From NCBI GenBank assembly GCA_015055945.1, contig SVHH01000001.1, positions 186,001 to 250,000 on the forward strand: 64,000 bases of DNA, read 5' to 3'. Shown in pieces: positions 44,779 through 52,189 of this stretch. The DNA is from Clostridiales bacterium. GTDB lineage: Bacteria > Bacillota > Clostridia > Christensenellales > Borkfalkiaceae. Within the stretch, counting starts at the first letter, position 1. Each line of letters starts with the position of its first letter. Made by a program: the position numbers and the translations under genes. A model generated the notes under the pieces. The model searched no databases. It worked only from the letters and a program-made list of their open reading frames with translations, and was not told the origin of the DNA.

Positions 44779-45585
44779 TTATTTTCTCTTGCGTGAAATC
44801 ACTTTTATATCACTGATAATTTTACTCATTACTTCCATAGCGGCGTTATAGCCTATATCATACATATCAGCGCCTGAAGATACCGAGTATGCACTATAAC
44901 CTTTAAGGTTTGGTTTAATCATTATATCACTAAACTCATATCCTTTTTGCCACGGTTCTTTTATATCGCTTTGATACGACGGAAAAATCTTTTTAACCAC
45001 GCCGCTCTTTTGCTCGTGCGTAGATAAATCTATACCGATAACGTAATCAGCACCGAGTTTTCTAACCACATCCGCAGGGACGGAGTTAGTAAACGCACCG
45101 TCAATATACTTAACACCGTCAATCTCAACGGGCTTAAACACGGGTGGAATTGCGCTTGAAGCACACAGTGCTTTTGCAACGCTTCCATGTTCGAAAACCT
45201 TTTCTTTACCAGTGAGTAAATCAGTTGCAATCGCCGCAAAGGGTCTATTTAATTCTTCAATATTTTTATAACCTATTTCCCTATCGATAATCTTGCAAAC
45301 GGATGATGAATCTATGCTCATCATAAACAGGTTTTTAAGGTCGCCAAGGTCCATATTTTTAAGCAGTTCAAAAATATCGGTTGACGAATACCCTTCAGCC
45401 AAAAATGCGCCTACGATACTGCCTATACTAGTACCCGCAAAGGCGTAAAACTCTATGCCGTTTTCTTCAAACGCTTTTAGTGCGCCAAGGTGAGCAAAAC
45501 CTTTTGCACCACCAGAGCCAAGCGCAAGCCCGATTTTAAGTTTTTTAGGTTTTCTTCCTAAGAATAGCCAATCGAAAAAACCCAT
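44779..45585 (-). CDS. Patatin-like phospholipase
   Basis: A 268-residue cytoplasmic lipid acyl hydrolase of the RssA/YlbK type. It has the oxyanion loop GSGGAKG (22-28), the nucleophile elbow GTSIGS and the catalytic Asp in DGAFTNSVP. No signal peptide. It sits 5 bases before the MBL gene and its ATG touches the stop of the upstream gene (1-base sharing), so it is in the same operon. Confidence 0.9.
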   Translation of the reverse strand: MGFFDWLFLGRKPKKLKIGLALGSGGAKGFAHLGALKAFEENGIEFYAFAGTSIGSIVGAFLAEGYSSTDIFELLKNMDLGDLKNLFMMSIDSSSVCKIIDREIGYKNIEELNRPFAAIATDLLTGKEKVFEHGSVAKALCASSAIPPVFKPVEIDGVKYIDGAFTNSVPADVVRKLGADYVIGIDLSTHEQKSGVVKKIFPSYQSDIKEPWQKGYEFSDIMIKPNLKGYSAYSVSSGADMYDIGYNAAMEVMSKIISDIKVISRKRK

Positions 45586-46220
45586 TACTTTTCTTCTTCC
45601 CCTTTGGTTTTTTGCTTTAATACTTTTATTATAAGCACAAAGAGCAAAATTATTGCCAAGAAAAATAATGCGTATAAAATATAATCAAGTGCGGCAATCG
45701 TCCACACCGCTTTGCAAAGTTCTGCAAGCAATGAAATTAACACACCAGCAACCAAGTTTCCAAGCGTAATAGGTAAAATTACGTCCTTAAACTTTAAGTC
45801 CAAGAAAACTGCTATTGCAGTACCAGTCCAAACGCCAGTCATTGGAAGCGGAATTGCCACGAAAACAAATACGCCAAGTTGTTTTAACAGCGTTTCACTA
45901 AAGTTTTTGTTCTTGCCTTTTTTGCGCTGATTGTCAATAGCGTCTTTAGCCTTTTCTTCACAGTATTTTTCGGCTTTTTGGGCAAGTTGTGATATAAATT
46001 TTATCTTTTTTAACAGTTTTAAAATGGGCTTTAGCAAAAAGTAGATTAAAATGAAAACTATGGTAGAGCCTATATACGACAAAATAAGCGCTGAGAAAAA
46101 ATCTATCCCCGCACCTCGCGCGTAAACTATCGAACCTTTAAGTTCGATTAACGGAAAAAGCGACATTATAAGCGTCGCCAGATATTCGTTTCCAATAAGG
46201 CTTGAAATAAAATCTACCAT
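45585..46220 (-). CDS. Small multi-drug export family membrane protein
   Basis: A 211-residue membrane protein of the Sm_multidrug_ex (COG2426) family, with SLFPLIELKGSIVYARGAG near the N-terminus, about five transmembrane segments, a Lys-rich loop and IPLPMTGVWTGT in the middle. The family name rests on little evidence; the substrate is unknown. The open frame reaches 46286, but that start lies in the promoter, so ATG 46220 (MVDFISS) is used; no strong ribosome-binding site precedes it. Confidence 0.82.
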   Translation of the reverse strand: MVDFISSLIGNEYLATLIMSLFPLIELKGSIVYARGAGIDFFSALILSYIGSTIVFILIYFLLKPILKLLKKIKFISQLAQKAEKYCEEKAKDAIDNQRKKGKNKNFSETLLKQLGVFVFVAIPLPMTGVWTGTAIAVFLDLKFKDVILPITLGNLVAGVLISLLAELCKAVWTIAALDYILYALFFLAIILLFVLIIKVLKQKTKGEEEK

Positions 46221-46237
46221 AATACTCGCTAAAATAA

Positions 46238-46286
46238 TTGTGTTTTTTACAAATATCAGTATAATGTAATTAGTGAAAAAAATCAA
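46238..46286. promoter_or_regulatory. Overlapping divergent promoters sharing one -10 region
   Basis: Minus strand: TTGATT (46286-46281), 17 bases, TATACT (46263-46258). Plus strand: TTGTGT (46238-46243), 16 bases, TATAAT (46260-46265). The two -10 elements overlap by four bases in AGTATAAT. Confidence 0.65.
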
Positions 46287-46318
46287 CTAAATAATATTAT
46301 TTAGTTTAAGGCGAAAAT

Positions 46319-47065
46319 ATGACAACTCAGCAAATGCTTTCCTTTTTAAGAAAGGGTATATCAAAATATCAACTAATTCGCGATGGAGATAAAATTGCCG
46401 TCGGTGTTTCTGGCGGTAAAGATAGCGTGGTGCTTCTTAAACTTCTTGCCGAATACAAAAAGTTTGCGCCCGAAAAGTTTGACCTTGTAGCAATAACCGT
46501 AGACCTTGACTTTACCGACGCGCCCGCTGATTTTACACCTATTAAAGAATTGTGTGAAAGTCTAAATGTTCCTTACTACGTTGAAAAAACCGAAATAGGC
46601 AAAATAGTGTTCGACGTGCGTCAAGAATCTAACCCGTGCGCACTGTGTTCTAAAATGCGTAAGGGGGCACTTAACACCCTTGCAAAGAAACTCGGCTGCA
46701 ATAAGGTTGCGCTAGGTCATCACGCAGATGATTTAACAGATACGCTTATGCTTTCGCTCCTTTACGAAGGAAGACTTTCCACCTTTGCGCCAAAGAGTTA
46801 TTTAGATAAGATTGACTTAACACTTATTCGCCCAATGGTTATGATAAAAGAAATGAACGTTATAGCATACTCTAAAACCTTACCTATAGTAAAGAGTTGT
46901 TGCCCAGCAAATAAGCACACTAAACGCGAATACGTAAAAGAACTTATTAGTAAAATCGGTGAAGATATCCCGCAAGTTAGAGATATGCTGTTCACCGCAC
47001 TTATTCATCCCGAAAGGTATAATCTTTTCGATAAATTTGAAGAACAAGCCGAAAAGTTAAACTAA
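46319..47065 (+). CDS. TtcA-family tRNA thiolation protein
   Basis: A 248-residue PP-loop ATPase of the TtcA/TilS-like group. The PP-loop SGGKDSVVLL (30-39), the CALC pair (about 118-121) and LGHHADD are present; a third Cys-containing motif (SCCPANKHT) lies near residue 200. TtcA adds sulfur to cytidine 32 of tRNA; short Gram-positive homologues are less well studied, so the exact target is uncertain. AAGGCG precedes ATG 46319. It is transcribed alone. Confidence 0.87.
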   Translation: MTTQQMLSFLRKGISKYQLIRDGDKIAVGVSGGKDSVVLLKLLAEYKKFAPEKFDLVAITVDLDFTDAPADFTPIKELCESLNVPYYVEKTEIGKIVFDVRQESNPCALCSKMRKGALNTLAKKLGCNKVALGHHADDLTDTLMLSLLYEGRLSTFAPKSYLDKIDLTLIRPMVMIKEMNVIAYSKTLPIVKSCCPANKHTKREYVKELISKIGEDIPQVRDMLFTALIHPERYNLFDKFEEQAEKLN

Positions 47066-47077
47066 AATAATTTATTA

Positions 47078-47109
47078 CAAAAAACGCTGTCAAAAAGGCA
47101 GCGTTTTTT
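47078..47109. terminator. Bidirectional terminator after the TtcA-like gene
   Basis: Stem AAAAACGCTG (47079-47088) with CAGCGTTTTT (47098-47107) and a T7 tail; also T-rich on the minus strand for the Wzz-like gene. Confidence 0.85.
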
Positions 47110-47111
47110 TG

Positions 47112-47798
47112 TTATTTTTTCTTTTTAGGTTTTTCTTTATTAATGTATGCTATTACGTTTACGCCAGTAAGTTCTTCAAACTCTTGTCTGTCCCTTACAG
47201 TATTATCAAGTAAGTAAACCACGAACGCTACGCCGACCGCAAGAACAAGCCCCACGCAGCCGCCGATAACGGTAATTTTTACGTGCGAATTATTTTCAAC
47301 CGTATCGCATGCCTTTTGGGTGTGAATAAACTGAACGTCATCCGCCATAACACCTTGCTTAATCGTATTTGATTTAGAAAAGGTTTCGATTAATGCATTG
47401 AGTTTTTGTTCAGCAAGTTCTTTTGTGTTTTCAGTATAACTTACCTTAAAGATAAGGCTATTTTCGCCGTAAGAAATACCTATTGCCGAACTTTGAACGG
47501 TTAAACCGCTAAGGGTATTGTTTTCATTTACTTCTTTAACAAGTTTTGGGCTTTTAATAAGTTTTTCAACCGTAACGAAGTAATTTTTAGCAAGGTTTGC
47601 TTGGTTAGCCGACTGCGAAGTATATTCCGCGTCGTGAATTTCCGTTCTTAGCATTAGCGAACGAGTTGCCGTATAAGTGGGCGGAACTTGTGAAACGCTG
47701 TAGAATAACCCTAATAGTGCGCAGAGAATAGTAACCAACACAATCCAAAGCCAACTCTTATATAAAATCTTCAAGATGGGTACGGTTTTTTCAGTCAT
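47112..47798 (-). CDS. Wzz/CpsC-like polysaccharide chain-length protein, second copy
   Basis: A 228-residue polysaccharide co-polymerase with N-terminal (about 13-35) and C-terminal (about 172-195) transmembrane helices around an extracellular domain, and the C-terminal DNTVRDRQEFEELTGVNVIAYI typical of CpsC (quoted in part: DNTVRDRQEFEELTG). It regulates export or chain length with a tyrosine kinase partner in other bacteria; none is visible here. Its ATG shares one base with the stop of the first copy. Confidence 0.85.
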   Translation of the reverse strand: MTEKTVPILKILYKSWLWIVLVTILCALLGLFYSVSQVPPTYTATRSLMLRTEIHDAEYTSQSANQANLAKNYFVTVEKLIKSPKLVKEVNENNTLSGLTVQSSAIGISYGENSLIFKVSYTENTKELAEQKLNALIETFSKSNTIKQGVMADDVQFIHTQKACDTVENNSHVKITVIGGCVGLVLAVGVAFVVYLLDNTVRDRQEFEELTGVNVIAYINKEKPKKKK

Positions 47799-48628
47799 TA
47801 CCTTTTACCCCCTTCTTGGTCGTTAATATATGCAATCACGGTCGACTCTGTGATTTCTTCCAACTCTTCTTTTGTCTTAATAGTCGTATCGGTTACGTTG
47901 ATGATATAAACTGCAATAGCAGATAAAACCACGCCGATAATCAACCCGATTACCGCAAACTTAACTTTAGAAACGTCGCTAGTAACACCACTTGATTCAA
48001 GGTCGATTATGTTTATAGTAACGCCGTCAAAATACTTAACGCCGCTCTTTCCCGCTTCGGGCTGAATTTCACGCTCGAAAGCAAGGCGGTAAAGTTTAGC
48101 CTTAATAATAGCGTCTTGTTCGTTACCGTCTGTATAGCCCATAGAGAAGGCGTATTCGCCAACGTTATCCGTTTCAACCGATGCTGAGACGTAAACGTTT
48201 TCTCTAGTGATATACCCCCTATTAGTTACACCAGAATCACTCGTGCTATAAGGGTCTTCAGTGTTTTGAATTTCGTAAATAAAGTCGTCAACAGTATAGT
48301 CAGGACCAGCGCTAGAACTCTTTTGAATAAAGGTTAAATAATAAAAGTCCGCGCGGTCAACGACAACGCCTTCATCACAAAAGTCAACCACCGTGCCACG
48401 CAACGCTTCCATTGCCCTATAATTGGTAACTATATCATCGCTTCTTTGGTCGATGGCAGTGAAAACTATTTCTTGCGTTGCGGTATAGTTTGGCTTTTTA
48501 ACAAAACCGTAAACCAAGCCACACGCCGTTGACAACAAAACGATGGCTAAAACGAGAACGAAATTTCTCTTAAGCGCAAACCATACGCTGAGTACTAAAT
48601 TCTCATTTGCACCCGTCTTTTTTTCCAT
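47798..48628 (-). CDS. Wzz/CpsC-like polysaccharide chain-length protein, first copy
   Basis: A 276-residue paralogue of the adjacent gene with the same two-helix layout (helices at about 16-38 and 228-252), a longer extracellular domain and the tail DTTIKTKEELEEITESTVIAYI (quoted in part: KTKEELEEITEST). Tandem Wzz genes suggest a heteromeric co-polymerase or specialised partners. GGAGAAAGCCCTTT precedes ATG 48628. Confidence 0.83.
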   Translation of the reverse strand: MEKKTGANENLVLSVWFALKRNFVLVLAIVLLSTACGLVYGFVKKPNYTATQEIVFTAIDQRSDDIVTNYRAMEALRGTVVDFCDEGVVVDRADFYYLTFIQKSSSAGPDYTVDDFIYEIQNTEDPYSTSDSGVTNRGYITRENVYVSASVETDNVGEYAFSMGYTDGNEQDAIIKAKLYRLAFEREIQPEAGKSGVKYFDGVTINIIDLESSGVTSDVSKVKFAVIGLIIGVVLSAIAVYIINVTDTTIKTKEELEEITESTVIAYINDQEGGKR

Positions 48629-48951
48629 AAAGGGCTTTCTCCTATTAATAATTTGTATTATTTTACTAGTTGTGTCTAAATTTATATGTTCATTTTTGGC
48701 AAGCGAAATTTACAAATGCGCTATGTGCACAAGTTAAATTTGCAAGTCGCCTAATAATGTAATTACCCTTGACATAACACAATGAACACCGATATCAAAG
48801 CGTTTAAGATGTTTTTTAACAGTCAAGAAAACGCCAAAAATATTTTATTACCTTTCTATTTTATCATAAAATAGAAAAAAAGCAATACTAAAAGGCAATT
48901 TTTTAAGTTAAATCTGCGCTTTTAACAATTTTTTGGTATATTTTTTTATTT
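48629..48951. other. Intergenic region between ABC exporter and Wzz-like genes
   Basis: No gene. It holds a perfect 12-base inverted repeat TTTCTATTTTAT-C-ATAAAATAGAAA (48856-48880) without a clear T tail, a plus-strand TTGACA near 48770 with only a weak -10 and nothing downstream, and AT-rich DNA in front of the Wzz genes where their promoter should be. I could not place that promoter. Confidence 0.5.
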
Positions 48952-50616
48952 TTACATCTCTATAATGCGTTTTGCTGAAATTTTTACGCGGCGATTGCAA
49001 ATTTTTGCAGCGGCTTTTTTGTGCGTAATTAGAATTACGGTTACGTCTTTTAATTCTGCAAGGTTATCGAGAAGTTGTTTTTCCGTCTTTTCATCAAGCG
49101 CGCTAGTCGCTTCGTCGAGCACGATAATCGGCGCATCGCAAAGAAGTGCCCTTGCAATTGCAAGCCTTTGAACTTGACCTTCAGAAAGCCCTAAACCGTT
49201 TTCGCCAACGAAAGTTTCAAGCCCGTCGGGAAGTTCGTCAATGAACTCGTCAGCACAACTTGTTTTAAGTGCTTTTTTAATCTCTTTTTCAGTCGCTTTA
49301 TCTTTGATAAATGTTACGTTATCTCTAATAGTTCCACTAAATAGCATATTGCCTTGCGGCACGTAAGAAAATAGCGCGCGCGTGTTTGCTCCGATATTTA
49401 ATTCTTCGCCGTCAAACTGAACTGCAATTCTACCACTATCAAGCGGATAAATACCCAAAAGCAGTTTAATAAGCGTGCTCTTACCCGCGCCAGAACTGCC
49501 TTCAATCATAATAAAGTCGCCCTTGTTTATTTTTAAGTTTGCCTTGTTCAACACCTTGGTATTGCCGTAAGAAAAAGTTGCGTTTTCCACGATAATGCCT
49601 TGCATTTTTTTATAAACTTTACGCCCCGAGATATAAACGCCTTGCGGTTCGTTTTCAATATCTTCAATATCCATAAGTCTTTCAGATGACGCGAGCATTG
49701 CGTAATACTTAGGCAGCACATTAGAGAGCGATGCGAACGGCACTTGAACGTTATTTACCAACTGCAATATTGCTGAGAGCGAGCCGTAAGTTAATACTCC
49801 ACTCAAAATCTTAACGCCGCCGTAGATTAGCGCAAACAAATACCCCGCACTGAAAATAAAGTTATACGTTGCGTGTCCTGTAACTGAATACCCCGCACGG
49901 CGCATTTGAACTTTATAATGTTCGTGTTGAAGTTTGTCCACTTGCTTTTCTATGCGGTTATTTACCGAAAAAACCTTTACTGCAAGCAAGTTTTCAATAC
50001 ACTCTTGCATAAAAGAGCGCACCTTTCCGTCCGTTTCTTGTACGCCTTTATGCAGCCCTTTAAGTTTTTCACGAACTAGCGTTATAACAAGGAACACAAG
50101 TAGCCCCGCCACAGTAAACGCAACGGCAAAAATCCAGTCTAAAACGATAAGCGCAACCACTGCGCAAATAAGCCTTACGCCCGCAGCAACCACCGTGGGA
50201 ACGATAGTAGAAACGCCGTCCGCAACGACCGAAACGTCTGAAGTTAATCTATTCATAAGTTCGCCGCTGTGGTATAAACTTATTTTATCGTGTTTTTTAA
50301 CCAAAATTTCCGAGAACATATGCTCTCTATATTCCATCACTAAGCGCGCGCGAATATGCTCGGTAAGCCAGTTCATAATTATTCTAAATACAAACTGCAA
50401 GATTACGATTATACCGATTGCCACCGAAAAACTTATTAAACGCGTAAGGTCGTTATGAATTGTTGCGCTGTCAATAATTTCTTTAATAGCGAACGCAAAA
50501 AGCACAGATAACACCGAAAAGAACGCGTTTGCTATAATTAGCAACGTCATTTTCACGCCCTGTTTTTTAGAACGAGCAAATATCCATTTTAACGGTTGTC
50601 TCTTTTGTTTTTTCAT
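48952..50616 (-). CDS. ABC transporter, fused permease and ATPase
   Basis: A 554-residue half-exporter. Six transmembrane helices (about 20-300) are followed by an ATPase domain with Walker A GSSGAGKSTL, signature LSEGQ (LSGGQ variant) and Walker B IIVLDEATSALDE. It would act as a homodimer, exporting lipid-linked sugar, peptide or drug; its position beside Wzz and polymerase genes favours a surface-glycan role, but that is inference. It has its own promoter and is divergent from the polymerase gene. Confidence 0.9.
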   Translation of the reverse strand: MKKQKRQPLKWIFARSKKQGVKMTLLIIANAFFSVLSVLFAFAIKEIIDSATIHNDLTRLISFSVAIGIIVILQFVFRIIMNWLTEHIRARLVMEYREHMFSEILVKKHDKISLYHSGELMNRLTSDVSVVADGVSTIVPTVVAAGVRLICAVVALIVLDWIFAVAFTVAGLLVFLVITLVREKLKGLHKGVQETDGKVRSFMQECIENLLAVKVFSVNNRIEKQVDKLQHEHYKVQMRRAGYSVTGHATYNFIFSAGYLFALIYGGVKILSGVLTYGSLSAILQLVNNVQVPFASLSNVLPKYYAMLASSERLMDIEDIENEPQGVYISGRKVYKKMQGIIVENATFSYGNTKVLNKANLKINKGDFIMIEGSSGAGKSTLIKLLLGIYPLDSGRIAVQFDGEELNIGANTRALFSYVPQGNMLFSGTIRDNVTFIKDKATEKEIKKALKTSCADEFIDELPDGLETFVGENGLGLSEGQVQRLAIARALLCDAPIIVLDEATSALDEKTEKQLLDNLAELKDVTVILITHKKAAAKICNRRVKISAKRIIEM

Positions 50617-50651
50617 TAAATTTTTCCTTGATTTTTTAATTAATTATTATT

Positions 50652-50680
50652 AGTATACCACATTACGCGCAATAAGTAAA
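50652..50680 (-). promoter_or_regulatory. ABC exporter promoter
   Basis: TTTACT (50680-50675), 17-base spacer, TATACT (50657-50652) with TGG before the -10. Confidence 0.72.
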
Positions 50681-50714
50681 GTTTATTAAAAAGTTTACAC
50701 ATTTTATAATTTAC

Positions 50715-50743
50715 TTGTAATTAGGTTTTTTTTGATGTATAAT
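50715..50743 (+). promoter_or_regulatory. Promoter of the polymerase gene, placing the transcript start at the ATG
   Basis: TTGTAA (50715-50720), 17-base spacer, TATAAT (50738-50743). Seven bases after the -10 is the A of ATG 50750. Confidence 0.6.
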
Positions 50744-50749
50744 GTCGGT

Positions 50750-52189
50750 ATGAAAGCGTTTAGGGAAAAGTATCAAAACTTAATAGCACCCCTATCTCTC
50801 TCGTTAAAGTCCTACTTTTACGGGCGAACTTATCTTGCGATGATTTCGCTTTCAACAATTTTATCCTACGCTCTAAACCAAAGCCTTTTGGGAATAATCA
50901 TACTTTGCTTATGCGCGGTCGTTGCGCTGCTCCTATTCGATGATTTAACCCCCTTTATGCCGCTTGTTATGTTGTTTATGCTAAACTTAAAAACGTGGGA
51001 TATATTCTTAACACCCGCACCTTATATTCCATTGTTTTTTGTATTTTTAGCACTCGTCTTTCACTTTTTAATCTTTTGTAAAAAGTTCAAAAAAGGAAGT
51101 CTTTTCCTACCGATTATATTAGTTTCAATAGCGCTTTTAATAAGCGGGCTATTTGCAGACGGAATTTTTAATTATTACCATAAAGGTTTAATTTCAAGAA
51201 TAGGGACAGGACCTATCGTACTGCTAATTTATCTTGTTTTTACAAACGGAATTAACCCGCCGAAAAATTTTGACATAACTAAATATTTTTGCGTATCTTT
51301 AGTTCTTTTGGGGCTAGTTTGTTACGCGGACGTTTTTGTAAACAAACACCTTTTTGAAAAAGGCGTTGAAGGCATCGTTGAACACGACGTTGGTTGGAAC
51401 AACGTAAACGGCGTTGCAGCGTTGATACTTGTCGCTATCCCCGCGGGTTTTTACCTTTTAATAAAATCTAAAAAAGTTATTCTTTGGGCGGCTATTATTG
51501 CACTTTTATACCGCGCCTTATACCTTACTGGAAGCGACGGATGCTTGGGCGTTTCGTTAGTAGCACTGCCTATCCTTTGCATTTACGCTTTTCTTTACGC
51601 TGGCAAAAAACTAAAGTTTTATTTAACTGGTATAGCGTGTGTTGCCGTTATATTTTCTTTAGTAATCGTTACCCTTTCACTTATACAAACGGGCACTCTA
51701 CCGATAGTAGATAAGATACAAGAAAACATCTTTGTTGACAGCGGAAGGACGACTATTTATAAAAACGCACTGGATTTATTCGCAAAATACCCGATATTTG
51801 GTGCTGGAATAGGTTACGCGCCAGAAGATAATACGCTTTCTACTTCGCTTATATTAGCGTACAACTTCCACTCTACTTTCTTCCATGTAATTGCAACCAT
51901 GGGCGGCGTTGGATTTATCGCTTACGTATATTATTTTTATAAGCGTTACCGCTTACTTATGCAGCATCATAGAGAGTTCAACGTTTTTATGGTGATGTCG
52001 TTTACTTTTATGGAAGTGTACGGAATGATTGACTCTTGCGAGTTTAATATTATGCCGCTGATGATGATAGTAACCATACTGCTCGTGGTCGTTGAACACA
52101 ACAACAAAACTGAAGAATTACCGCTCAAAAAAAGACAAGCAAACCGCTTGTCTTTTTATTTTTGTTATTTTCTTCTATCGATAACGTAA
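50750..52189 (+). CDS. O-antigen ligase/polymerase family membrane protein (Wzy-like)
   Basis: A 479-residue protein with about eleven transmembrane helices and a large outer loop in the second half containing HDVGWNNVNGVA and FGAGIGYAPEDN, typical of the O-antigen ligase/Wzy group that joins glycan units outside the membrane. ATG 50750 is used because the upstream in-frame start (50732) lies in the promoter. There is no ribosome-binding site. The last about 20 codons run through a terminator hairpin and overlap the convergent CapD-like gene by 25 bases. Confidence 0.82.
   Translation: MKAFREKYQNLIAPLSLSLKSYFYGRTYLAMISLSTILSYALNQSLLGIIILCLCAVVALLLFDDLTPFMPLVMLFMLNLKTWDIFLTPAPYIPLFFVFLALVFHFLIFCKKFKKGSLFLPIILVSIALLISGLFADGIFNYYHKGLISRIGTGPIVLLIYLVFTNGINPPKNFDITKYFCVSLVLLGLVCYADVFVNKHLFEKGVEGIVEHDVGWNNVNGVAALILVAIPAGFYLLIKSKKVILWAAIIALLYRALYLTGSDGCLGVSLVALPILCIYAFLYAGKKLKFYLTGIACVAVIFSLVIVTLSLIQTGTLPIVDKIQENIFVDSGRTTIYKNALDLFAKYPIFGAGIGYAPEDNTLSTSLILAYNFHSTFFHVIATMGGVGFIAYVYYFYKRYRLLMQHHREFNVFMVMSFTFMEVYGMIDSCEFNIMPLMMIVTILLVVVEHNNKTEELPLKKRQANRLSFYFCYFLLSIT
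52129..52163. terminator. Terminator hairpin inside the end of the polymerase gene
   Basis: Stem AAAAAGACAAGC (52129-52140) with GCTTGTCTTTTT (52146-52157), T-rich on both strands. It ends transcription from both convergent genes, yet lies within the polymerase coding frame. Confidence 0.8.
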
